Shown one piece after another: positions 33,294-40,012 of a stretch of 40,012 nt of DNA. The DNA comes from Granulicella sp. S190 (GTDB taxonomy: Bacteria > Acidobacteriota > Terriglobia > Terriglobales > Acidobacteriaceae): the NCBI RefSeq assembly GCF_009766095.1, contig NZ_LMUD01000002.1, positions 1 through 40,012 of the forward strand. Reading direction: 5' to 3'. The position numbers were made by a program, and so were the translations under genes. Position 1 is the stretch's first letter. Each line of letters begins with the position of its first letter. Below the pieces are notes generated by a model. That model was given only the letters and a program-made list of their open reading frames with translations, made no database searches and had not been told where the DNA came from.

Positions 33294-33746
33294 CCTCCAT
33301 GGCTCTGCAAAGCACGATGGACCAGTCCGGCTCAAAATCAACTTCATATCTATTCTCAATTGACGCGTACAGGCGAATGCACTAATTGACCGCGCCTATA
33401 CCTATTAATGCATTAGGCCATGGAAGACGCTTGCTATCCCTCTCCACGGTTGACGAGCCGAGCGATTGTTGATTCAGTCTGAGCGGCCTGTCAATCGACA
33501 ATGCGTAAGATCAATCACCTCTCCCTCCAAACCAGGTAATGAGGCTCAACTGAACTCCGGCGCCCGGGTCGGTCATAGATCGTCGCGCTTTTTAGAACTG
33601 CTGAAAGCCTATGAGAGCCGGCTTGTGCTGATCCGCTGCATAATCGCGCCACTAGTGCGACCGAGTGACTCGATTGTTTTGTTTGCCATGCAACAACCTT
33701 CATTGATGTGCGTTACATGGCAAACGCACCTCAAGTTGCCTAGGAT
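33294..33746. other. Gene-free interval with a 10-bp inverted repeat
   Basis: No coding sequence is supported; the open frames here lack any recognisable motif. GTTTGCCATG (33681-33690) and its complement CATGGCAAAC (33716-33725) form a 10-bp inverted repeat with a 25-base spacer, close to the end of the minus-strand kinase. Confidence 0.4.
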
Positions 33747-36700
33747 TCAGTTCACCCGTCCTAGATAATGATCGAGCCAATCAAGCACAGCTTTGGTCAG
33801 TTGCGTACGTTGTTCAGTCACATCATGTGGAGTTTCTAATATGATGTGGCGTTTGTCGTCCTCTGGCGTGCCCAACATAGCAAATAGAGGGTTCTGTGCT
33901 TTCTCGACAGGAAATGTGAAGTCGTAGCGTCCATTCACCATCAAAACCGGCCTCTTCATTCGAGGAGCGAAGTCGGCCTGATCACCTCCCGCTGGCGGCG
34001 TTTCAAGAAAAAAGCCTCCATCAAGCAGGATGGCAGTCTTTATGCGGTTCTGCATGAGTGATGAGGTAATTACCCCTTGCGCTGAACCCATACTGACCCC
34101 GAGATAGGCTAGTTTGTTGCTATCGATGTCAGGACGGGTAGCCAGGTAATCGAGCGAACGAGCCGCATCCTTGTACCAATCGGTGGTGAGTTCAAGCTGT
34201 TGTGCGCCGCTGGGAAGCGAATACTTCACGCGGCGTTCATAGGTGTCCTCATAGACCGGATACATAACAGCCCGACCGCTCTGGACTATGTAATCGAAGA
34301 ACTGTGTGTCCCCGAGATTCCGTCCACCTTTGTTGTCGGAAAGAAACATCACGCGTGCGCTGGGAAAGAACAATACCGTCTGATAGGGTGGGTGTACATT
34401 TTTGGGTAGGAACAGGTAGGCTGACATGCGCTGGCCGCGGTAGCCTGTGTCAAAGGACACCTTCTCCTCACGCCAATCGGCTGTCTCCTGAATGACGCCA
34501 TCAGTTGTGGTTCGCAGAGGCGTATTGGGATATGCGTAAAGCAGCTGATAAGCATGGAACACATCATCTGACGCCGGTTTGAAGTTGGTAAAGTCGCGTC
34601 CAATACTCTTTACCGGCTTCATCGTCTCTTCCGGCATAGGCGCGGAATTCAGCACGCAGCGGAACCCGTTAGTGTCCGAACGATCGAAAGGCGGCAGCGC
34701 CTCGGGGCTCGCGTACATGTACTGGGGGGACTTCCAGGAGCCTCCAAGGATGTAATGGAGATTGTTGTCGACCGTATTAAGCACCCACTCGCGAACGTTA
34801 CCGGCCGTGTCATACGTTCCGAAGGGCCCCACTCCTCCTCGATACGCGCCGACCGGAGCAAGAGATGTTGTAGCTAAATTACTAACCGGTATAGCCCACG
34901 AGCCATCATCCGGAGGCGTTGTCTGTAGCCATTGAGCCAGGGTGAGCAGTTGCTTTCCTGCAAACTTCGCATACGCGGAGGCCTCAAACCAACTCACACC
35001 GGATACAGGGTAGTCCGCTTTGCCTTCGGGATAGTGGCCTCCCATCCAAGTAGACGGTCCGGGGCGGCCCGTTGGGTCGCGGAGCTCTGCCATCGCATCG
35101 CTCCAGGAAAGATCGTGGCCGTCTTTGGAAAACTTCTCAGGCCAGTATTCCCTTTTCGCATATCCGCCGCTATCGACGAACTTCTGGTAGTCACGGTTTG
35201 TGACCTCGAAACGATCGATTGAGTACTGCGGCAGGTTGTATGGTCCGAGCCACCCAACAAAGGCTGCCTCTGTTCCGAATTTGTGATCGGCAGCCACAGG
35301 AACCATATCCGGCGGCGACTTCGACCACGCGTCCAGCGGGAAGTCCAACACATGGTCGGTGCGAGACGCTACGATCATCTCTTTGAAACCTGTCTTGGTG
35401 ACCTTCCAGCGAAAATAGCCGCTAGGAATGCGAACATCTTTGATTGGTGTCGCGCCGAGCTTACGCCACTGAGAATCCGGCAAGAGGTAGTCCTGAACCT
35501 CGACCGTAGCGCCAGCGGGCGAGGAGGTAAAGGAGGCGAGGATTGTGTTTTGATCAACAGCCTGCTTCAACGCTGCATCGCCCGGCAGGTAGTGTTGTGC
35601 TTTTTCCAGAAGGGTGAAGGCAGCAAGCGGCTTCCTGTTCGCAAACAGGTCAGTAATCTGCGGAATGGCTTCTTCGCGAGCCCAACGCTTGTTCGAAAGA
35701 CTACGGTAAAACCAGAGACTGCCTATCATCACGATCAGGAGAACGATTGCGGCACATAGAAGAATCAGTCGGGATTTGTGATTGTCCTTCTTCTCCAGTT
35801 CCAGCGACCCCGTGCTGATTGAAGCTAAGAGATCGGATGCGTCCCGAATGATTTCACCCGCCGACTGATAGCGGCTGGCCGTCTTCTTCTCTAGCGCACG
35901 CTCCACAATATGTTCGGACATGGGAGGCGCATCGCTCCGAATCTGGCGTAGCGGCGTCGGACTCTTTTCGGTGACTGCGCGCAGAATCCCGACGGTACTG
36001 TCAGCATGGAACGGCCTGCGCCCGGTGAGCAACTCGTAGTACACCACACCCAGACTCCATAGGTCGGTCCGCGCATCAAGCCTCTCCCCATGTACCTGTT
36101 CCGGAGACATGTAAAGTGGCGTGCCGATAAGGCCGTGAGTCGCTATAGACAGGGTCTCATCGGGGCCGTTGCCCTCGAGCAACTTCGCCAGACCGAAGTC
36201 GAGTACCTTCACCTGTCCCTTCGGAGTAATCATCACGTTGCCCGGCTTGAGGTCACGGTGAATTACGCCCTGTTCATGGGCCTCCTCAAGTGCTTCAGCG
36301 ATCTGCAAGACAATCGAGGTAGCATCTTTCACCGTCAACGGTCCGGACTTTATCTTCGTCGCAAGGGAGTCTCCCGGGATGTATTCCATCACGATATAGT
36401 CGATGCCGTCTTGTTCACCGACGTCGTATACGGCCGCTATATGAGTGTTTCCCAGCTTGGCTAGAGCTAATGCCTCCTTGTGAAAGCGGTGGCGCGCGTC
36501 TTCGCCCATCAGCAACCCCGGCGAAAGGATCTTTATTGCGACGGCCCGCTCAAGCTTTTCATCCCTAGCACGATAAACCACGCCCATCCCACCGGCTCCA
36601 AGGGGTTCAGTGATGATGTAGCGCCCTAACCTCGTCCCTGGCGTGAGATCGTTGGATGCGAGAGTTTCGGCTTGAGACCCTCCATTTTCCGACGTACGCT

Positions 36701-36863
36701 GTGACGCGGACGGGGACTGAGTCCTGAGAAGCAGCTCATTGACTTCGTATCGCAGTTCAGGTGAACCGTGACATGCTTCATCAAGAAAAGCCGATCTTTG
36801 CTCAGGCGGCAGATCTAGAGCAGCTCCGAGAAGGCTCTCTGCGGATTGCAGGTTCTTACCCAT
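33747..36863 (-). CDS. Ser/Thr kinase fused to PEGA-like, SUMF1-like and alpha/beta-hydrolase domains
   Basis: In this 1038-residue protein, residues 1-50 carry the acidobacterial helical preamble (SAESLLGAALDLPPEQRSAF). A complete kinase follows (about 82-345): GAGGMG (89-94), Lys111, HRDLKPGN (202-209), DFG (222-224). A single membrane helix lies at about 366-386, a PEGA-like repeat at about 430-490, and a SUMF1/EgtB-type domain at about 510-735 (SIDRFEVTNRDYQKFVDSGG; VSGVSWFEASAYAKFAGK; GGSWKSPQ; NGFRC). A C-terminal hydrolase has Ser924 in GVSMGS, Asp981 in GRYD and His1013. The SUMF1 part lacks the paired catalytic cysteines of true formylglycine enzymes. Start ATG 36863 has GGAG upstream. 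With one helix, the kinase should be cytoplasmic and the rest periplasmic. Confidence 0.9.
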   Translation of the reverse strand: MGKNLQSAESLLGAALDLPPEQRSAFLDEACHGSPELRYEVNELLLRTQSPSASQRTSENGGSQAETLASNDLTPGTRLGRYIITEPLGAGGMGVVYRARDEKLERAVAIKILSPGLLMGEDARHRFHKEALALAKLGNTHIAAVYDVGEQDGIDYIVMEYIPGDSLATKIKSGPLTVKDATSIVLQIAEALEEAHEQGVIHRDLKPGNVMITPKGQVKVLDFGLAKLLEGNGPDETLSIATHGLIGTPLYMSPEQVHGERLDARTDLWSLGVVYYELLTGRRPFHADSTVGILRAVTEKSPTPLRQIRSDAPPMSEHIVERALEKKTASRYQSAGEIIRDASDLLASISTGSLELEKKDNHKSRLILLCAAIVLLIVMIGSLWFYRSLSNKRWAREEAIPQITDLFANRKPLAAFTLLEKAQHYLPGDAALKQAVDQNTILASFTSSPAGATVEVQDYLLPDSQWRKLGATPIKDVRIPSGYFRWKVTKTGFKEMIVASRTDHVLDFPLDAWSKSPPDMVPVAADHKFGTEAAFVGWLGPYNLPQYSIDRFEVTNRDYQKFVDSGGYAKREYWPEKFSKDGHDLSWSDAMAELRDPTGRPGPSTWMGGHYPEGKADYPVSGVSWFEASAYAKFAGKQLLTLAQWLQTTPPDDGSWAIPVSNLATTSLAPVGAYRGGVGPFGTYDTAGNVREWVLNTVDNNLHYILGGSWKSPQYMYASPEALPPFDRSDTNGFRCVLNSAPMPEETMKPVKSIGRDFTNFKPASDDVFHAYQLLYAYPNTPLRTTTDGVIQETADWREEKVSFDTGYRGQRMSAYLFLPKNVHPPYQTVLFFPSARVMFLSDNKGGRNLGDTQFFDYIVQSGRAVMYPVYEDTYERRVKYSLPSGAQQLELTTDWYKDAARSLDYLATRPDIDSNKLAYLGVSMGSAQGVITSSLMQNRIKTAILLDGGFFLETPPAGGDQADFAPRMKRPVLMVNGRYDFTFPVEKAQNPLFAMLGTPEDDKRHIILETPHDVTEQRTQLTKAVLDWLDHYLGRVN

Positions 36864-37173
36864 CAGCTGCACTCCAAAGTGTGATTTGGTTTAGCCCGAC
36901 TTGGCCAAGTGCCATAATCGGGAACAGCGCGGATTGCCCAACTTGCAGTACAGAAACGATATAGGAAATCGGCCCTGCCGATCGCTCAATTTTTATAGTT
37001 GGACGTAGGCCTAAAACATTACAAAAGTTCTAAAAGGGTGCGAAACGGTACCCTATAACCCTTAGCTATCCCGTTTCTCTGCGCTATGGATTCTCTGGAC
37101 TCAAGGTCGTCAACCGGGTACTCTCAACCATTAGCTAAAATCTTCTACGCCCCATCTTTGCTACCGATTAGGT
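36864..37173. other. Divergent promoter region between kinase and FHA-phosphatase genes
   Basis: The 310 bases hold both start regions. AGGGT (37035-37039) and ACCCT (37050-37054) form a short inverted repeat followed by TATAAC, a -10-like box on the plus strand. No further element is recognised. Confidence 0.35.
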
Positions 37174-38835
37174 ATGCTCCAAAAGAACAGCATGTCATTA
37201 ATGGACAATGTCGAGCTTTGCTACGCAGACGCAAATGGACCTCGCAGCGTGCCTCTCGGAGATGGCGCTATTTCGATCGGCCGTTCGTCGGATCAAGATA
37301 TCGTCCTTATTGATCCCCGGGTCTCCCGCCGACACGCACTGATCCTGCTAGAGCAAGACGGCTACTGGGTCATAGACCAGAACAGCACTCACGGAACTTT
37401 TCTAAACTCTGTGGGCGTCGACAAAGCGATCCTGACATTGGGAGACGTGCTGCAAATGGGCTCGACCAATGGTCTGCGAATACGATTCCAGCAAGCGCAA
37501 AAAGGCTTGGTAGAACACGCAGCAGTTACCGGTCTTCTCTCTTCACTTAGTAACCTTTCGGTTTTGAAAGATGAGCAACGCCCGGGCATGCTCGAAATGG
37601 AGAAGTTGAACTGGCTTCTTCGTGCCGCGCGGCAACTCAATCAGAGCGGTGCTGTTGAAGACATTCTCAAGTCGTTTCTTCATCTCACGTTGCAGCTTAC
37701 TGGCCTCGAACGAGGTTTCGTATTCCTCCAAAAAGAAGATGAAATGCGATTCGAGCAAGGGCTTGCTGCCGATGGAAGCGAGGCAAAAGAGGATTCCACA
37801 CTCTCTCGTAGGGCTATGCAGCAAGCAATCGAAAGCGAATCAAGTTTTTCAGTGAGCGACACGCTCAAACACAAAGCAGCTGCGGAGTGGGCCAGCGTAA
37901 TTGCAAATAGCATACGCAGCATCTACTGCATACCCTTGCGGAAACGATCTTCACCGGACGAACCGGGCCAACTTCTTGGCCTGCTCTATCTCGACAGCCA
38001 GATCGGGCACCGCGACTTTCACGAGGTTGATCATCAGCTATTAGACACAATCGCCATCGAGGCATCAGCCCTCTTGCACAACGCCCTTCTTACCGAAGCG
38101 GAGGCTGAGGCTCGGCATGCGCAGGAAGAGCTTGCCATCGCAGCAAAGATTCACAGTGGTCTCATGGCCATCAAGCTTCCGGAGCTTTCTTATGCCGTCC
38201 TTCAGGGAAAGAGTGTTCCCTGTCTCGCAATTGGCGGTGACTTTTATGACGCGGTGGCGCTCGAAGACTCCATCTGCGTCGTCATCGCGGACGTGTCTGG
38301 TAAGGGAATACCCGCGGCTATCGTTGCCGCCACGCTCCAGGGAATCATTCACTCCCAGCTGCTTGCCGGTCAAAGTCTGCCGGCGATCGCCTCGCTCGTG
38401 AATCAGTTTCTATGCACTCGCAAGGTTGGCAAATACGCGACAATGGTCCTACTGAAGCTCTTCCCAGACGGCCGCGTGCAGTACATGAACTGTGGACATA
38501 TCCAGCCCCTGGCAGTTTTAGGCACAGAGATTCGGTCCTTGGTGGAAAGCAGTCTAGTCGTCGGACTTATTGCAGATGCAACTTACAACTCTGCTGGCTA
38601 CCTCATGCGACCGGGTGAGCGCATTCTTCTTGCTACGGATGGCCTCACCGAAGCTGAGGACGCTTTAGGCCAACAGTTTGGCGATGCGGGGCTGAGCACC
38701 GTTGCGCATCACGAAGACCTGAACGAGATTCTGAATCGGGTTGCAAAGTTTCACTCGCCAAAACCTGCCGAGGATGACTGCACAATAATGGAAATTCGAT
38801 ATGTCGGCGCACTTGATCCTGCGAATCGATTTTGA
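37174..38835 (+). CDS. FHA-GAF-SpoIIE-type serine phosphatase
   Basis: In this 553-residue protein, the N-terminal FHA domain (about 12-105) has the phosphothreonine-binding residues: IGR (35-37), Ser51, His54, Asn70 and Gly74 (DQNSTHGT). A GAF domain spans about 145-305. A SpoIIE/RsbU-type PP2C domain (about 318-545) has metal-binding acids in GGDFYDA (Asp356), IADVSGKG (Asp373), LATDGLTE (Asp489) and the closing DDC (534-535). The architecture fits a phosphatase recruited to phosphorylated partners. It is divergent from a kinase gene, a natural source of such marks. Starts at 37174, 37192 and 37201 are all possible. Confidence 0.92.
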   Translation: MLQKNSMSLMDNVELCYADANGPRSVPLGDGAISIGRSSDQDIVLIDPRVSRRHALILLEQDGYWVIDQNSTHGTFLNSVGVDKAILTLGDVLQMGSTNGLRIRFQQAQKGLVEHAAVTGLLSSLSNLSVLKDEQRPGMLEMEKLNWLLRAARQLNQSGAVEDILKSFLHLTLQLTGLERGFVFLQKEDEMRFEQGLAADGSEAKEDSTLSRRAMQQAIESESSFSVSDTLKHKAAAEWASVIANSIRSIYCIPLRKRSSPDEPGQLLGLLYLDSQIGHRDFHEVDHQLLDTIAIEASALLHNALLTEAEAEARHAQEELAIAAKIHSGLMAIKLPELSYAVLQGKSVPCLAIGGDFYDAVALEDSICVVIADVSGKGIPAAIVAATLQGIIHSQLLAGQSLPAIASLVNQFLCTRKVGKYATMVLLKLFPDGRVQYMNCGHIQPLAVLGTEIRSLVESSLVVGLIADATYNSAGYLMRPGERILLATDGLTEAEDALGQQFGDAGLSTVAHHEDLNEILNRVAKFHSPKPAEDDCTIMEIRYVGALDPANRF

Positions 38836-38989
38836 TTCTTAAACAAAATCGCTCGCCGGTGGGGATACTCTCAACCGCCGACACGGAAGTATTATGCTTT
38901 CTTCAGCGAACAATCGACGAATGATCTTCTCCAGAGATCCTAATTAGTTGATCACGGTGCTGTATTCTGGGAGTTTTCTCCAGTATATC
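38836..38989. other. Short gene-free interval
   Basis: Nothing recognisable: no hairpin with a T-run and no coding frame supported beyond the FHA-phosphatase stop. Confidence 0.3.
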
Positions 38990-39240
38990 CGGAGGTGAAG
39001 CGTCACTCTGAGACTCCGCAGACAAAATGGCGGAGAGGAGGCAGAACGCCGGCAGGCGGATCATCGGCTCCAAGTCTTGTAATTCCAGCGAGCCTGCAGT
39101 CACCGCTTCTGCAACCGTTAGGGTGGCATCTGGGAACTCCATGCTTTGAGCGATGTGCAATCGGACGCTGCCCAGGCGCCGGCGGCGCCGAGCGCTAAAA
39201 GTTAGTGCGGCAGAAGAGATGACAGGACAGTGCGTGACAT
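38990..39240 (-). pseudogene. 5' remnant of a tannase/feruloyl esterase family gene
   Basis: On the minus strand from ATG 39240, a signal-peptide-like start (MSRTVLSSLLPH, then a TAA, then LLALGAAGAWA) leads to ASDCTSLK. After a frame change comes FPDATLTVAEAVTAGSLEL, then IRLPAFCLLSAILSAESQSD. This order (Cys, then PxATxTxAxxVxAG, then LPAFC and SxSD) is the N-terminus of tannase/feruloyl esterase proteins as I know them. The catalytic part does not follow. An in-frame stop, a frameshift and loss of the 3' bulk mark it as dead. Confidence 0.5.
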
Positions 39241-39600
39241 AAGTGATCACTTTACACCGAGCAGATCCTGAGGTCGGATGGAGTTCAGAATAGCCATTTC
39301 GTCTGCCTGGGGACCGATCCTGAACCTGCAGGCGGTTATCATCGGTCACTTCCGAGAAGACGACCGTTACTGATCGCGCGAAGGATTGTTTCGCAACTGA
39401 CATCACACGCGATCTGAATCAGGCCGATGGGGAGATGTAGCCCGTGGATGCTTTCGGTCGTAGTCGGCTTGTGCCGATTGAAAGTGCGCGACGTTCCTAG
39501 ATGCCCATAGCCAAAGCGGATGCACAAGCTCCAGCATCTCAAGTGCCAGGTCCGTAGTCGCCTGACGGATTGCGTCTTCACGGTCTAGCGATCAGGGACA
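39241..39600 (-). pseudogene. Unrecognised coding debris with an HTH-like segment
   Basis: Two minus-strand frames look coding-like in succession: DREDAIRQATTDLALEMLEL and VHPLWLWASRNVAHF (39585 to about 39400), then LIQIACDVSCETILRAISNG with RLLGSDR (about 39425-39339). The second has the spacing of an excisionase-like helix-turn-helix (SxETIxRxIxxGRL). Neither is intact and no family is assigned. They could be parts of one frameshifted gene or of two. Confidence 0.25.
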
Positions 39601-39685
39601 GTATCGGCGCCCCGGAAGCTGGTGCCTGCAGTGGTGGGGCTGGTGGCGTGGTGTTTCGGTGGTGGTTGGGTGGTGCGGTGTGGAG

Positions 39686-40012
39686 CTACTGCAGATGGGA
39701 GAGGAGGGTTTGGACGAGGGCGGGGATGGTGGATTCGGGGGATTCCAAGGTGGGCTCGTAGCCAAGGTCGCGGAGGGTCTGGCTGGTGACCGGGCCGATG
39801 GAAGCGAGAGTGATGCCGGGGGGGAGGGTGATGCTGGCGGCTTCGAGGAGTGCGAAGAGATTGCGGGCGGTGGAGGCTGAGGTGAAGGTGATGACGTCGG
39901 GGTAGTGGGCCGGGGCGCTGAAGAGAGATTGGAGGGCGGGGATGGAGTCGGGTGGGATCTGATTGCGGTAGGCTTCGGCGATGGTGAGGGTGGCTCCGGC
40001 GGCGGTGAGGGC
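39686..40012 (-). CDS. hemD: Uroporphyrinogen-III synthase, C-terminal part (gene continues past the window)
   Basis: The minus-strand frame is open from the window edge to TAG at 39686-39688 and gives the last 108 residues. VITFTSASTARNLFALLEAA and TLASIGPVTSQTLRDLGYEP are the conserved HemD strand-helix motifs of the second domain. The enzyme closes hydroxymethylbilane to uroporphyrinogen III for haem and B12. High GC and strong codon bias compared with the debris beside it support an intact gene. The start lies outside the window. Confidence 0.88.
   Translation of the reverse strand, partial: ALTAAGATLTIAEAYRNQIPPDSIPALQSLFSAPAHYPDVITFTSASTARNLFALLEAASITLPPGITLASIGPVTSQTLRDLGYEPTLESPESTIPALVQTLLSHLQ

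Noticed and set aside
33466..33768. Plus-strand frame of 100 codons before the kinase fusion
   Set aside because: No motif, no ribosome site, and it overlaps the end of the kinase gene.
33747..36863. Calling the SUMF1-like part a formylglycine-generating enzyme
   Set aside because: The paired active-site cysteines of that enzyme are absent; only the NGFRC closing motif is kept.

Overview
The window looks like chromosomal DNA of a soil-type Acidobacteriota (class Terriglobia, in the Granulicella/Edaphobacter/Terriglobus style). This is inferred from gene content: Hanks-type kinases with the acidobacterial N-terminal helix and TolB/TPR or SUMF1 tails, large secreted NHL/Ig-like proteins, a CcmF/CcmH set with a CTCGCG-type CcmH, chlorite-dismutase-type ChdC and bacterial inositol-phosphate synthase. 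No rRNA gene, complete tRNA or CRISPR array is visible.

Layout. 1-360: a tRNA 3'-half-like remnant. 364-2221: a B12-linked locus, with a divergent histidine-phosphatase-like gene, a cobalamin riboswitch and the cobalt transporter genes cbtB-cbtA. 2222-3264: two decayed genes, one an ASPIC/UnbV-type remnant. 3265-9454 (minus strand): a Ser/Thr kinase with TPRs, a small membrane protein, a GT61 glycosyltransferase and an SSS symporter. 9740-16039 (plus strand): a lone receiver domain, a cytochrome c maturation operon (ccmF, ccmH, a CcmI-like short protein, and a carboxypeptidase-regulatory-like protein with a CcmI-like tail), a DUF4149-type membrane protein and a ZIP metal transporter. 16059-20768 (minus strand): two large secreted beta-propeller-type proteins separated by a strong hairpin. 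21269-26770: a glycine-zipper lipoprotein, engB, ino1 and dedA (minus strand), chdC and nth. 26771-31100: an accessory patch with an IS110/IS1111-family insertion sequence and a MASE4-GAF-PAS histidine kinase, bracketed by two copies of a 45-bp repeat. 31159-33293: an ArsR-SRPBCC translationally coupled pair and a secreted alpha/beta hydrolase. 33747-38835: a kinase/SUMF1-like/hydrolase fusion divergent from an FHA-GAF-SpoIIE-type phosphatase. 38836-39685: gene debris including the 5' end of a tannase/feruloyl esterase. 39686-40012: the 3' part of hemD.

How the genes fit together: cbtBA with its riboswitch handles cobalt supply for B12. The ccm genes serve haem attachment to exported c-type cytochromes, and ChdC and HemD serve haem synthesis. 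The kinase, FHA/phosphatase, receiver and histidine-kinase genes form a dense but scattered signalling layer. The points most worth a second look are the possible guide-RNA segment of the IS1111-like element, the 45-bp repeat pair, the three-part kinase fusion with its divergent phosphatase, and the histidine-phosphatase homologue that lacks the RHG arginine next to the B12 riboswitch.
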